Of a DNA stretch of 64,000 nt, positions 1-10,746 are shown piece by piece. Made by a program: the position numbers and the translations under genes. The notes below the pieces were generated by a model. The model had not been told where the DNA came from. It saw only the letters and a list, made by a program, of their open reading frames with translations, and ran no database searches. Source of the DNA: Moniliophthora roreri (Eukaryota > Basidiomycota > Agaricomycetes > Agaricales > Marasmiaceae); the NCBI GenBank assembly GCA_001466705.2, contig LATX02000200.1, forward strand, positions 992,001 to 1,056,000, read 5' to 3'. Numbering within the stretch: position 1 is the stretch's first letter; the number at the start of each line of letters is the position of its first letter.

Positions 1-310
1 TCCTGCGCCTGGAGGATAAAGAGTATGTCAGATGAGATCCATTCTAATGAGGGGAGTAAAGGCGAGACATACCAGCAGACCAAATAACCCAATCAATATT
101 CTCCATCATTTTCTTCGCAGTCTCCTCATCGGTATCCTCGATAGATGCCACAAGAGGCTTGATAAGCGACGCATCGCCAAGAGAACGAATCTCCTCCGCA
201 TGATCTGAATTCCGAATGACAGAGGTGACAGTATGATTTCGTGCGGCGAGGTACTTTGTCATGTGGAGAGCGACTTTGCCGTGCCCACCCAAGAGAAGGA
301 TTCGAGCCAT
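1..310 (-). CDS. NAD(P)-binding Rossmann-fold protein, 5' part (runs off left edge)
   Basis: The start codon is at 310 and the N-terminus reads MARILLLGGHGKVALHMTKY, a Rossmann beta-alpha-beta with a glycine-rich loop (GGHGKVA) that binds the dinucleotide. Residues 72-79 read WVIWSAG, after which a 64-nt GT-AG intron (72 down to 9) interrupts the gene. Joining to the last 8 bases of the window gives WSAGAG, as in the atypical short-chain dehydrogenase group that includes yeast YMR090W (NmrA/YwnB-like). The substrate of that group is not known. Only about the first 80 residues are present, so no catalytic motif can be checked. Confidence is good for the fold and moderate for the subfamily. Confidence 0.75.
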
Positions 311-798
311 TGCGTTTGTATGTTGTACGAGAATGGGTTATTTAAATGGAAGAATTGAGAAACTATTGTCAATGCATGACACTGAGGGGGCTTTTATACG
401 CCTGAAATACCGTGCCGTTGGAGTCCTCATCGTGGTAGCTGAGTAAGTGTCGTCATCATGCCGAACCTGAGGACCTCATCAACGCTGGCCAGCGTCGCGA
501 ATCATTATCAAGAAATAGAGGAAAATTCGTGGATCGGGTTTACAGTAAGCTACCAGAAAAGGATCCGCCATCGACAAGGGTATCGGAACCATAATCGTAC
601 AGATACATAGACCGCTATCATCACCACTTTAGTTAAATGACAGAAAATCTCACCATCATTGACACCTACTCGTACACGTCTCTCACGCAACAACACACAG
701 CATAACACCGACATGACGAGCTGACAATGAAAAAATAAGATAAATACAAAGAAAAAGATGGACGGAATGCATGCAGGTAGACAAGCATAACCAATGTA
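311..798. other. Intergenic, no gene seen
   Basis: This stretch lies between the start of the Rossmann gene and the stop of the next minus-strand gene. A 61-codon plus-strand frame here overlaps the Rossmann start and has no family resemblance. I see no RNA gene or repeat. It probably holds the upstream gene's promoter and the 3' untranslated region of the NOPCHAP1-like gene. Confidence 0.5.
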
Positions 799-1751
799 TC
801 ACAAAGATACAGAGCCTGGAGCTGAGGCGTCCGTAGCCATGTTCACGTCCGGGGAAGAAGGGGTAGAGTTGAGTACCACAATCTGAGGACGCGCCTTCTG
901 GGATCTGTCTGACAAGCTTCGACGAGGTAGAGGCATCATCATGCGGGGATTGACCGCACTGAGGTGAGGAGGCAAGGACGAAGAAATAATGCCCGATTCG
1001 TCGTCGGAGTCCGAATCATACTCCGAGTCTGAATCGCTTTCGACAGAGTTGGAGGAGGTCGAATCTGAACTATCTGAAGAGGGCGACATTTCCGCGTCCT
1101 CCTCGGAGGACTTGGTTTTAGCTGTGAAGACCCCGAGGCCGAGGTTCTAGTAGCAATCAATGGTACCGCGGAAAATGATATGGGCGATAATGTTGAATAA
1201 ATGGATAAGTGGCGATGCGGAAGGTGTAAAAAGGATGATTAGCGCGTCGACTAATACAGAATAGCAATTGGACTGACCATTTCAATGTATCTCTCAGTGC
1301 CCTCTGCGATATGTTCAATGTCAACACTCTTGGGATCCATTTCCATCCTTTGTGCCAGCTCTGCATTAGAAGCTTCTATCTGAGGTAGAAATGCTTGAAC
1401 ACGAGACAGAACTATGAAGCTATATTAGTTTCATTCACAAGATCCACAAAGTAGTATCACTCACGCTCGCTAGGACCCACCGGAAACGTCTTCCTTTCTC
1501 CAAAGTCAAACTTGAAATCAGCCACTGGAGTAAGAGAAGACGTGGTTGAAGATGTATTCAGCTTCTCAAACGTGCTCTCTGCACCCATTATAAAAGAGAG
1601 ATCACAACAAGAACATCAAAGTGACCGAGACATATAGGGCAACAAAGACCATCAATACACGTTCAACAAGATATCAAAGAGGTTACTCACGGAATCTCTT
1701 GACTCTAGCATCTTCATCCTCTACTTCAAGTCGTTCAACACCTGTTTGCAT
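799..1751 (-). CDS. NOPCHAP1-like (DUF4598) snoRNP assembly chaperone
   Basis: Four exons are read as 1751-1691, 1578-1465, 1411-1278 and 1146-799, all with GT-AG introns and continuous frame. The N-terminus is MQTGVERLEVEDEDARVKRF. The conserved core has a SELLSRVQAFLPQIEASN segment, then MEMDPKSVDIEHIAEG, then RYIEM followed by LGLGVFTAK. This order (V.RFLPQ..AN, NIE.I, IQMD.ALF) is that of human NOPCHAP1/C12orf45, which bridges NOP58 and the R2TP complex during box C/D snoRNP assembly. A long Ser/Asp/Glu tract follows (about residues 125-160), also typical of the family. Start and stop are clear. The call rests on motif order recalled from the family, not on a search. It is divergent from the UBX gene, with 302 bp between the starts. 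Confidence 0.7.
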
Positions 1752-2053
1752 TTTCTTTAAGGGGAAATCGTGAAAGGTCGTCGTGATTAATTTTACGAGC
1801 GAGATACAGCTCCGTTACACGGTCCGAAGCGCGAAAGCCAACTTGGACTTCTCGCTGGTCTAGTGGTGTGGGATGAAAACAGGAGAAGGGAAAGAACGAA
1901 ATTTTGTCACATAATTAGCGCCAATGTCGTACCCCGTCACACCGTGTGAACTGACCGCGTGCGATGAAGATGATGACGCGGTCTTAGAGTGCCTTCTAAA
2001 CCTTTCAATCTGATCTATATCCTCTGAACACGCTTGCACACCGAACTTTGAAC
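1752..2053. promoter_or_regulatory. Divergent promoter region, NOPCHAP1-like / UBXN1-like
   Basis: 302 bp separate the start codons of two genes pointing away from each other, so this interval must hold both promoters. No canonical TATA box stands out. Confidence 0.5.
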
Positions 2054-3804
2054 ATGGCCGGTGACAAGGATACCCTTCTTGGAATGGGGTTTGACCCAGC
2101 TCGCGTCGAATGTCGGCTATCTTAATTTTTGCACGATTGTAACAGCGTTCTCACTAGACCGTGTGCCTTGTCCAGGGGCACTCAAGGCTACTGGAAATCG
2201 TGGTCTCCAGCCTGCCATGGATCATATTCTCGAAAATGAAGGCAAACCAGTACCAAGTCTTGACTCCGTGGCAGAATCAGCAAGGCCAAGTGGATCAGGT
2301 CCTATGGATGTTGATGAAGACGATGAAGATGCTGCGGTACTGAGTGCCGAGCTTGGTGTGGCGGAAAATGCTGGTGCAGAGGCCAAGGCGAGAATCCTTG
2401 TATCGTTTCAGAATCTTGATGACCTGACTCGTATCGTATTAAGAGTATCAAGTGTTCCGAATGTGGCAAAATCTTCAAGAACACGGCGCTCGCCAATTTC
2501 CATGCTGAGAAGAGTGGCCATGATCAATTTGAAGAGTCAACTGAAGAGGTGAAAAGGCAACGAACCACCGCACGTGTAGACCTTGTGCTCACATATCGCT
2601 CCTAGATTAAACCTTTGACCGAGGAGGAAAAGAAGGAACGTCTTGCTGAACTCAGGGCCAAGATGGCCGAGAAGCGTGCCCGTAAAGCAGTTGAAGAGGC
2701 CGCTGAGAATAAAGCCAACGATGCCTTACGGCGTAAAGCAGGAAAGGTAAGACTTTCACTTTGAATAATAGACGTGTGAAAGGCTAAGACCGTATGGGCA
2801 GGATATGAATAAGATCAAAGAGGAATTAAAGACTAAGGAGGCCATCAAAGAAGCAGAGCAGAAACGCAGAGGTAAACGAATTCGCCTTAATCTCGTCTAC
2901 AAATGTTGACATCTTTCATACTTCCCAGAAAAGATCGAAGACGCGAAAGCACGTGCTGCTGTGAAGGCACAAATTGAAGCGGACAAGAAAGCACGAGCGG
3001 AAAAAGCGGCACGAGAAAAGGCTCTCCGAGAAGGGAAAACCCTACCTGGTACTGATGGTGGGTCTGCAACTGCACCCGCACCCGCACCCGCACCCGCAGC
3101 GAACCCAGCGGCGTCGGCATCTTCGGGCGTCGCGGGCAAAGACTTTAAGGAAACAAGACTCCAAATTCGTATGTCTACTGGTGGCCAGCCATATACAACG
3201 ACCCTTCCAAGTGATGCACGTAAGTTTTACACCCTAGTCTTCTGCATGCGCGTTGGTCTTTTCCCGAATCGTCATCCGCCATTACTTGTTGAAATTATCA
3301 CCTCGTTGTGTTGTTCCCCTCGCGACCACCCGAGACGTAAACGTTGTGGTTGGCGACGCGTAGTCAAAGAACCAAGACTGTTCCCTCCTCTCCTGAAATG
3401 AATTCTACTTATTATTCGATATAGCTTTACGAGAAGTAGCCGAATTTGTGGCCGCCCAAAACCTCGCAGTCGACACGGAAACAGTTACTCTGGCGCAACA
3501 TTTCCCAAGGTGCGCCTGCTTCCCTTGATTCGAAGCTTGGATATCCACTAATTGCTGATGACTTATGCCCCATCCATCTTCTTCGTTATTTGCTGGGTCG
3601 TCTTTGACATTTTCGACTTGATACCTGGATTGTTACTCGACGTCGGTGTCAATCGCTTAGGAAAACATTTGAACGATCTGATTTCTCAAAGTCCCTTCGC
3701 GAGCTCGGGCTTACTCCCTCTGCTGTGAGCATGCGTATTCATTATCGTCTTTTAATCTGATTCTGATTTGTGATTGGTGGCAGGTACTTATTGCGACCCC
3801 ATGA
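2054..3804 (+). CDS. UBXN1: UBA - C2H2 - UBX protein (UBXN1/SAKS1-like Cdc48 cofactor)
   Basis: Start at 2054 (MAGDKDTLLGMGFDPARVEW). The first intron is 2112-2175, which restores a UBA domain (LLGMGFDPARVEWALKATGN to MDHILENEG, residues about 7-45). After an acidic linker, a short intron restores a C2H2 finger: CSECGKIF, then H and H in ANFHAEKSGHDQF. A charged helical region rich in KAR/AEK repeats follows, then an Ala-Pro linker, then the UBX domain: ETRLQIRMSTGGQPYTTTLP, LREVAEFVAAQN, and the end FSKSLRELGLTPSAVLIATP. At least six introns are needed. Known relatives bind ubiquitinated clients with UBA and Cdc48/p97 with UBX. The stop is TGA at 3802-3804. Confidence 0.85.
3062..3106 (+). 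repeat. Short tandem repeat coding for an Ala-Pro linker
   Basis: The unit gcaccc is repeated about four times from 3074, flanked by similar codons. It encodes alternating Ala-Pro between the helical region and the UBX domain of the UBXN1-like protein, so it is likely a length-variable flexible linker. Confidence 0.7.
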
Positions 3805-4391
3805 CCTCCGCTTGATGCAGGGTAGAGACACTCTTGAGGAATTTTGTGATTGGGGTGGAACATCGCTTTTGAAGACTACGTGGTGTATCATTGTATTTTG
3901 CTGTGCTTTTGCGCGGACATGTTGACGGAAATAATTCATCTGATGGAATATCACAAGATCTATTGGTAGCTCGTATCAGGGTGCAAGGACGCACCGCTAT
4001 ACGATCAGGACGTTATTGCGGCATAAGTCCCCAGTTCTGTATGTCGCCATTGATGTGTTCGACTGCTGGTGCAAGTTCGAGACTCACGGTATCCGACCGG
4101 GGAGTCCAGGTTCTCAATAATAACGGGAGAGCTGACAGCGGGGAAGACAAAATGCTTCGTGATTCGTGTGACACTAGGCTTGAATGTTTTGAGTCGTAAA
4201 AATCGTAACTGTGCACTAGTCTAGGAATCTAGGTCTAAACGGCAATGTGTCCACTATCATCGAAGTTGGACATGGGCCAGGTGCAAGCACACCACAGATC
4301 CTCAGCTTGGGTCCTGGTGATGTTCTTCTCCGACCGCAAGGGGCCATCATGATCAAGCAAGACTCCAATGCTAGCGGAGCCAGTTTCTCCC
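3805..4391. other. Intergenic between convergent genes, no gene seen
   Basis: The UBX gene (+) and the F-box gene (-) end towards each other here. A 102-codon plus-strand frame (3891-4199) exists but has no recognisable motif and no clear exon partners. I take it as chance. Confidence 0.5.
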
Positions 4392-6063
4392 TCAAGCATA
4401 ATCATACAGTACAACGCGGCCTGTCACTGAACCCACTGCAATACGCCCTTCCCATTCATCCATCGCTATTTTAAGCCAGTCGTCCTGTTCTTGGACGTCG
4501 AATACCATGGCCGCTTGGGAATGCTCCGGACTGTCGGACAGTAGTGGCGCCGCTGGTACGTCTGCGCCAGTGCGGTTGTCGTCATCGCTAGCCAAGACAG
4601 GTGTCAACACAAGTCCCGCCAGGCGTTGACCGATTTCGCCCTGCATAAAATAATCCTCTGTATGGCTGTCGAGCCATAATGCCGATCCATAGGGCCCAAG
4701 CGCCATGTCAGTCACGGCAAACAAGCGGACAGGTGAGGCTATAGTTTGTTTTAGAATGGGAGAGAATCGGTAAGGGATGTTACCAGCGGTGACTGGCAAT
4801 TCGGAAGAGTATGTGGAGTCGGGATGGAGAACGTAATGTTGTAAAAGGTTAACTGGCCAAGGGAACAAACTGGAAAAGCGGAGGAGAATGTTGATCGGCC
4901 TTGTCGCATCGAGATGATCTCGGCCACTGTCGAAATATCCTATGCCCTGTTCCATACGAGAACTATCGATTCGCCATGGAAAAGTATGGACGAAGACCGG
5001 AGACACCACCTGCTGACTTCTGTCTTCACTTCGAAATGATGACAGGGAATATAATTCTAGAGTGGTGGCTCGCAGGAGAATAGCATAATTCTTGTTGATG
5101 ATCGATTCGAAGTTGTACGGCTGCACGACTCAGACGTGGTGAGAATGCAGCATATTGGCTTCCGATGGAAGTACTCACCTGATTGGTTGGCAAGACGGGT
5201 TGTGGATGCCGCAGTTCCACCTCAAAGAGAGGGCGATTGGCATCCAGAATATTTATTTCGTCATTGAGTCCGCGAAGAATAAGGGTCGACCCGGTGAACG
5301 ACAACACACTCTTTGCCTGAGACGGGAGTGTAGCAAGCGTGATGAACGCAGAATCTGGTTGCCTGCTAGTCAGGTCAATAGTCCATATTTCAACGCTGAT
5401 GAATTAATTAATAAGTCGGTATACTGTGCTTCGAGAGTGGTACAACGTGCTCACTGAGGTGTTTTGATGGTCAAAATGCCATCATGCGTCGTAGGCCGAG
5501 TATTTACTGCGTAACCTCCTGACCATCTCACTTGACGTCTGGCCACGCAAGCAGGTACATCGGCATCTATATCCCAGAGCTCCAAGAGAGCTAGTCGTGG
5601 GTCACTGTGCTGCTTGATGCAGACCGAGAGTAAAAACGTTTGGCGGTCCAACGTTATAAAATGAAGCGAGACGATCCGAGAAGAGTGTGCAGCATTGGCA
5701 TCCGTAACTGTGAAGGCCCGGCGCCTCGTGGCAACCGGAGACGCTGAATTCCAGTTACGATGCAGTTTCAAAGCATGTCGCATGGAAGACTCGAGTTCTG
5801 CGCTAGAAAATGATTCTATGCTGGCATTTCTGGACCTGGGAATGGGAATCCCACGTTTGAGAATTTCTTTTTGAAGCAAATTAATCCACAATGCTCGCGA
5901 GCGCGTCAACTGGTTGAATTTTGAACAGACCTGAATCTTTGTGAGTACAAAAATCTGTGAAGAAATAAGCTATACATCACCTGCCTAAGGTTGAGGACGT
6001 CTTTCAAAAGAAGATATCCGAATATCGCGATGTAAACGTCCTCTGGTAATGCCTGTGCAGTCA
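4392..6063 (-). CDS. F-box protein with beta-propeller-like C-terminus
   Basis: The chosen start at 6063 gives MTAQALPEDVYIAIFGYLLL followed by KDVLNLRQ, a compact F-box right at the N-terminus (LP-x-D-V-x4-F-x-Y-L). Exon 1 ends after LRQ. Exon 2 (from about 5935) resumes with VCSKFNQLTRSRALWINLL, the usual end of an F-box. Further exons carry repeated beta-strand blades such as LALLELWDID, VEIWTIDL, INILDANRP and GRIAVGSVTGRVVLYDYA at the very end, which suggest a degenerate WD/propeller fold. F-box proteins link SCF ubiquitin ligases to substrates; the substrate here cannot be told. An upstream in-frame Met at 6196 would add a 44-residue N-terminus; I prefer 6063 because F-boxes in this family start near the Met. 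Confidence 0.75.
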
Positions 6064-7755
6064 TTTCGAGGGGTTTGTTGGCTTGAAGTTCGAGCTTTGC
6101 ACTGGAACAGAAGTCAATAAATGGGAAAAATTGGGGAATGTGTTCTACCCAGTATGTACTCCAGTAAATAGCCGCCGCCGCGAGGTACCCTTCCACGCGA
6201 TATAATCTCCGTTAGGATCTGAGAGAGAGACAGAAACAATCAGTTCCTTATGAGTCAGTCAAAAGACGTGGTCGTTACCTTAGAAGCTCCTGCTCTCATT
6301 GCTTTTATCATTCTCCGCCCTCTACCGATCGGTGAACCGGATTTTCAGATACGAGCCGAGGGTGTATATCATATATTTACAACATACGAAAGAAACGGAA
6401 GGTATGAACCCGGGCCTAGACCCCCCTCGAATTTCCTATGAAATCGCATCTTCTCGCGTGCGTACTGAAAGATTCCACCATGCCCTCAGACGACATCACG
6501 AAGAGAAAACAACGGAAGAGTCGTGGGTTCGGAGAAATCAAGGTGTGGTACGAAATAGCCAGATAATTCAGATCGCCGAAGCACCAGATCTAAATGACCA
6601 GCTGCAAGACATGGGCTTTTCAAGAATGTTCCGAATGTTTAATTACTGCAATGATAGAGGGCAATGGTCATCGAAATTGGCGCTTTTAGGGCCAAGGCAC
6701 GGAGACAGATTAAATCTATCTTATCTTATCACCGATTTACGCACGACTTTTTCGGACATCTGATTCTCGAAGCAAGAGTAATGTCCTAGATTGGGCGCGG
6801 CAGGCTATCGTATCCAAGTGGTTATAGAGCATACATTTCCGGAAGGTGATGGACATGGAAATGGTGGAGAACGAGGTGCGATTTGGTCGTGGGTGACCTG
6901 GTCCACGGCTGGAAAGCGTTTTTACTCACGGCTATACTCCGTTAGACAGGAGAACAACTCTACTCACCTGAAATGGCCCTTTCCCTGTCTTAATATCAGT
7001 CATTGAATATGTGTAATGATCATGACGGTATGTTGACGTTGAAAACATCAGCGCTGAAACACCGACGGGATTGGTGTAGAAAAGACCAAATAAGCTGGGC
7101 AAAGTTGGTTGATCGGGGAAGGTCATCGCCGCCAACTCACTGGTTTTTCGCGGCATTCGACATAAGGAATCAGGGAATCAGCGCTCCCAGTTAGTGATCA
7201 TTCTTTGGCACAGCAGTTGCCGGTTCGTCCGGATCTAGTACAGCGTTAGATGAAGCAATAGTTATGCGGAAGGATACCACATATGCTTACCACCGACAAT
7301 GTAAACAAGCAGAGGGAACCTTTGGCCAGATCCACGACGAGTAAATAAGATACAGCCGCTGGCCAAAAGGTTTGCAATACCATATTAGGGAAATTACTCC
7401 CATCACTGTAGGGAACACAGAATACCCTTCCAAATGGCCAACCCAAATGCTTCTTTTTTGCTTCTCATAGTAGACAGAGTACGACAATCTTGATTGGGCA
7501 CAAAAGATCAGAGAAAATGAATAAGGTGGGTCTGTTTGACGTTGATTGATTTTGGGTGATGTGAGCAAATTTCTTTCTTTAGTATTGCAAAGTTTTTGGC
7601 CGGCGACTGTATGTTCTGCTCTGCGAATGAACACTTCTATTCCAGGAACAGCGAAAACACGAAGATCGATTAATGATTGACGATGAGAAGGATGAAGACA
7701 TCAGTGATACAAGCCGACGAACAAGGAAAAGTAACGGGGAGCAGAGTCCATAGCA
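6064..7755. other. 1.7-kb gap, no supportable gene; weak hydrophobic minus-strand frames
   Basis: No family motif was found on either strand. The longest plus-strand frame (6299-6763, 154 codons) has no recognisable domain. On the minus strand near 7480-7260 two overlapping frames contain hydrophobic stretches (for example SYLLVVDLAKGSLCLFTLSV followed by a GTAAGC donor), which could be exons of a fungal multi-pass membrane protein. I could not join them into a convincing gene, so I make no call. Confidence 0.35.
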
Positions 7756-10661
7756 TCAAAGTGCTTCAATAGCCCGTCTAACCTCTTCCGCTTTCCTCTG
7801 GAACGCGTCCAACTCATTCTCTCCGTCCTTCTTGAACTTTTCATACTCGAGGCCCATTTGATATCGTATCCACTCCTCCACAGTCATGTTCAACTCTTCG
7901 TCGCTAAGGATTTCAATATTAACGAACGGCTCTTTGGACAGAGGTGGAATGAACTGGAATTGGAAACCAGGAGTCATTGGCACCTTGTTCACCGCACCCG
8001 AGTCGTTGCCGTTAGGAAGTGGTGTCTTGGGGAATGAAGGCACAATGTTGGAGATTGGCGGTGGCGTGATGGGCCTCTCAGCAGCAGCATTAGCGCCACC
8101 ACTGTCTTGGGAGTCTGCCATTTTGGTATCCTCAGTCGCCGCCGATTCCGTATTCTGCACCACTATATCATCGATATGCATCACATCTTTGACCTTCTTC
8201 GGAACAGCATGACTACGGTCCGCTATAGCCGGCTGACCTGCAACTGGACGTTCGTTCTCCTTCCTCTCCTCTCGCTCGTCCTTCTCATGTACAACCGTCT
8301 TCTTCGCCTTCTTCTTACTCTTTTTTGGCGATGGTGTCTTGACCCCGTTCTCATCAATCTCGTCGCCTGACGATATTTCCACGAGTTGCAGTTCCGCGTC
8401 AACCTCACGACTTTCATCTTCACTCCCGCTTCCAATTCGACTTTGGCCACGAGATCTGGGTTTCTCGATGAGTGTTGTTTTGGCAGTGGCAGATGCTGAT
8501 TTCCCGTTTGCTGTTCGAGAAAGCGGTGCTGGAGGCCGTAAAGACGATGACGAAGGTGGTTTATCAGGTGATATGATCGGGGGAGCATCTCCTTGCTGGG
8601 ATCTTTGGGACTTGAGCATTGGTGCAGCCGGGGGTTCCTCTGATTCATATCTGGATGCCAGGGCCTTGACCATGCCTTTACTAACACCAGTAGCATCGGA
8701 ACCGGTCGAGGACGTAGCTGAAGCCATGCGAGATAGCGGGGGACGATTCGTCGGTTGTGTAGGCAGAGGTAGGGATTCATTGCGAGATGCAGGTTTGGCC
8801 TCCGACTGTACTGTCTTCTGCGGTTTCGTTGACTCAGCTTTGGACGATACTGGTTTGGACTCCTGTTCAACCATAGGGGTAGGAGGAGGTATATGTGCTT
8901 CAAGATCCATTTCCATGTCTGCCACGTCCATCTCCTCATCTTCCTCAATTTGCTCAGGAGGTGGGGCACGACTTTTTCCTCTTTGAGAAGCAGAGGAAGC
9001 AGTGCGTTTGTGACCGCCACCAACTTTCTTTCGCGACGTGCTAGGTCCTAACTCTTCCTGAGCGGCGAATTTGGAAGGTCCGGCGGTGGAAGGAGGTTTG
9101 GAAGATTTGCGTGTCTTGGTCGATGGAACTGCGTCATCGCGAGCGTTAGATGAGAATGCACTAGACAGTGCACGCGCGATGTCAGACTCGTCTTCTGAAG
9201 CTTTGGAGAGTGTGCGGGCATGGGAAGCAGGTTTTGCGTTACGTGGTTTAGTGGATCGTGTAGTCGTCGTTTCTTCTGTAATATCCCCATCTTCCGGTGG
9301 ACCAGAATCATTGTCATCCTCTGGAATGACAGAGACACGTGATTTGGACTTTGAACGTGTCCGAGTAGAAGGCTTGGTGCTAGTGGAGCGAGAAAGGTCG
9401 TCGCTGTCAGCATCTCCGGGGTCTTTGGATTTTGCTCGCGGTCGCGTAGAAGAGGCCTTTCGCTTTGGGGCTGGCACTTTAGCTTCTTCGTCTGACTCCT
9501 GACCAGCTGTCACTGCTCTCGTTGTAGACTTGGATCGTGTACGTGCACGTGTACCAGTGGTAGAGGCTTTCTTCGGTGCCTTACTTGTAAGGGCAGGGGT
9601 GACTCCGCGAGACACAGGCTCTTCATCGTCATCTTCCTCGTCGTCTACACCGACCGTGGTTTGTTGAGACCGAGAAGAGCTGCGAGTCCTACTTGTACCA
9701 GGTGTTTTCGCACCCTTGGCATTTCGAGGTCTTCGTGGCGTCTTCGCAGTGCTGGTACTGGCCTTCAGGGTTTCAACGTCCTCATCCTCATCATTCAATC
9801 CGTCATGTTGCTTAGTAGGCATCAAGACGTCTGTGTGTGAGGGCTTGGTCTTTGATTTCGATTTCGTGGAAGGTTTGACGGCTATATCAGGGAACATTGC
9901 GCAAGCCGTGCCAGTCGATGAAACACGTTTACGATGTTCTTCCCTAGTTCAAAGTCAGTATGAGTGAGATATAGTCATGCCCACACGCACATGGGGTCAT
10001 CCTCTTCATCCCAGCCATTTAAACATATTCCACAATAAAGACATGTAGCCAAATCATCCACATCCTGTGTCGGGAGATAAACGAATCCAGCGCGCGCCAT
10101 CTACGTTGAATTAGCATAAGTACTTATCCAGATAATAAGCACCCCAAAGAACCTTACATTCTTCGAATTTGCACCATGATTGCTAACTTGGTCGTGAGGC
10201 CACCGATTCTCCAATGTAAAGGTTTGTAATCTCGCTTTCTCCATAGCCTTGGATGTAGGCAGACGATTCTTGTCCTTGAAATCGAATCTTAATGGACATT
10301 CAGAGACATTCCGCGACGCGAGATATGCTACGCACCTGCCCTTCTTATCTTTGTCTTGCTCTACCCCACATCTTGCACTGGCCCAACCGCAAGTCTTTCC
10401 ACATTTTTCAAAATGTATCTGATGTGGGTCGTCATCCTCTGCCCATTCCCCAATCTCCTTGCCACACATATAACACCTGACATTGTCCTTGTCGTCTGGA
10501 CTTGGATCAAAGTAGAATCCTGCCTCTGCCAGGGTGTCCGCGTTCGCAAGCCAGTGTGGCGGGTGCGGCCATTTGAGATTACCAACAGATTTCGAAGAGC
10601 CTTTTTTTCGCTTCGGCTTTGTAAAGGAGTCGATTCTGTTCTGAAGGATGATATAGCTCAT
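7756..10661 (-). CDS. BIR1: Survivin-type BIR protein, chromosomal passenger complex subunit (BIR1-like)
   Basis: The start at 10661 (MSYIILQNRIDSFTKPKRKK) leads into two BIR zinc domains. BIR 1 runs from WPHPPHWLANADTLAEAGFY to CYMCGKEIGEWAEDDDP and HFEKCGKTCGWA. A likely 49-nt intron follows near 10291-10339, then BIR 2: LENRWPH, ARAGFVYLP, CLYCGICLNGWDEEDDP and EEHRKRVSSTGTAC. The last long exon (9897-7756) is about 700 residues of Ser/Thr/Lys-rich disordered sequence with many S/T-P sites, ending in a conserved helix (MTVEEWIRYQMGLEYEKFKK) that in fungal Bir1 proteins is the C-terminal passenger-complex segment. Family role: with INCENP and Borealin it places Aurora B at centromeres. It has no RING or caspase-inhibitor feature. 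It is divergent from WAPL across 85 bp. Confidence 0.85.
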
Positions 10662-10746
10662 GGAGAGGAAAACTTGGATCAACGTGACACTACGTCACGC
10701 CATGTCACTTGGCGCGTCGCGGTCTCATCACATGATTTCTTTCCTT
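10662..10746. promoter_or_regulatory. 85-bp bidirectional promoter, BIR1 / WAPL
   Basis: Only 85 bp separate the two start codons, so untranslated leaders and core promoters of both genes must overlap here or extend into coding sequence. The interval carries a tandem-like acTACGTCACgccatGTCACttGGCGCGtcgcg block (two GTCAC elements and a GGCGCG motif), which could serve CREB/ATF-type or E2F/MBF-type factors. Confidence 0.55.

Noticed and set aside
4392..5126. A separate 244-residue gene instead of the last F-box exon
   Set aside because: The frame continues upstream across a GT-AG intron into propeller-like exons of the F-box gene, and the apparent Met lies just inside the exon.
8339..9502. 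Long plus-strand frames opposite BIR1 (up to 215 codons)
   Set aside because: They are antisense shadows of the Ser/Arg-rich low-complexity exon and have matching composition but no motif.
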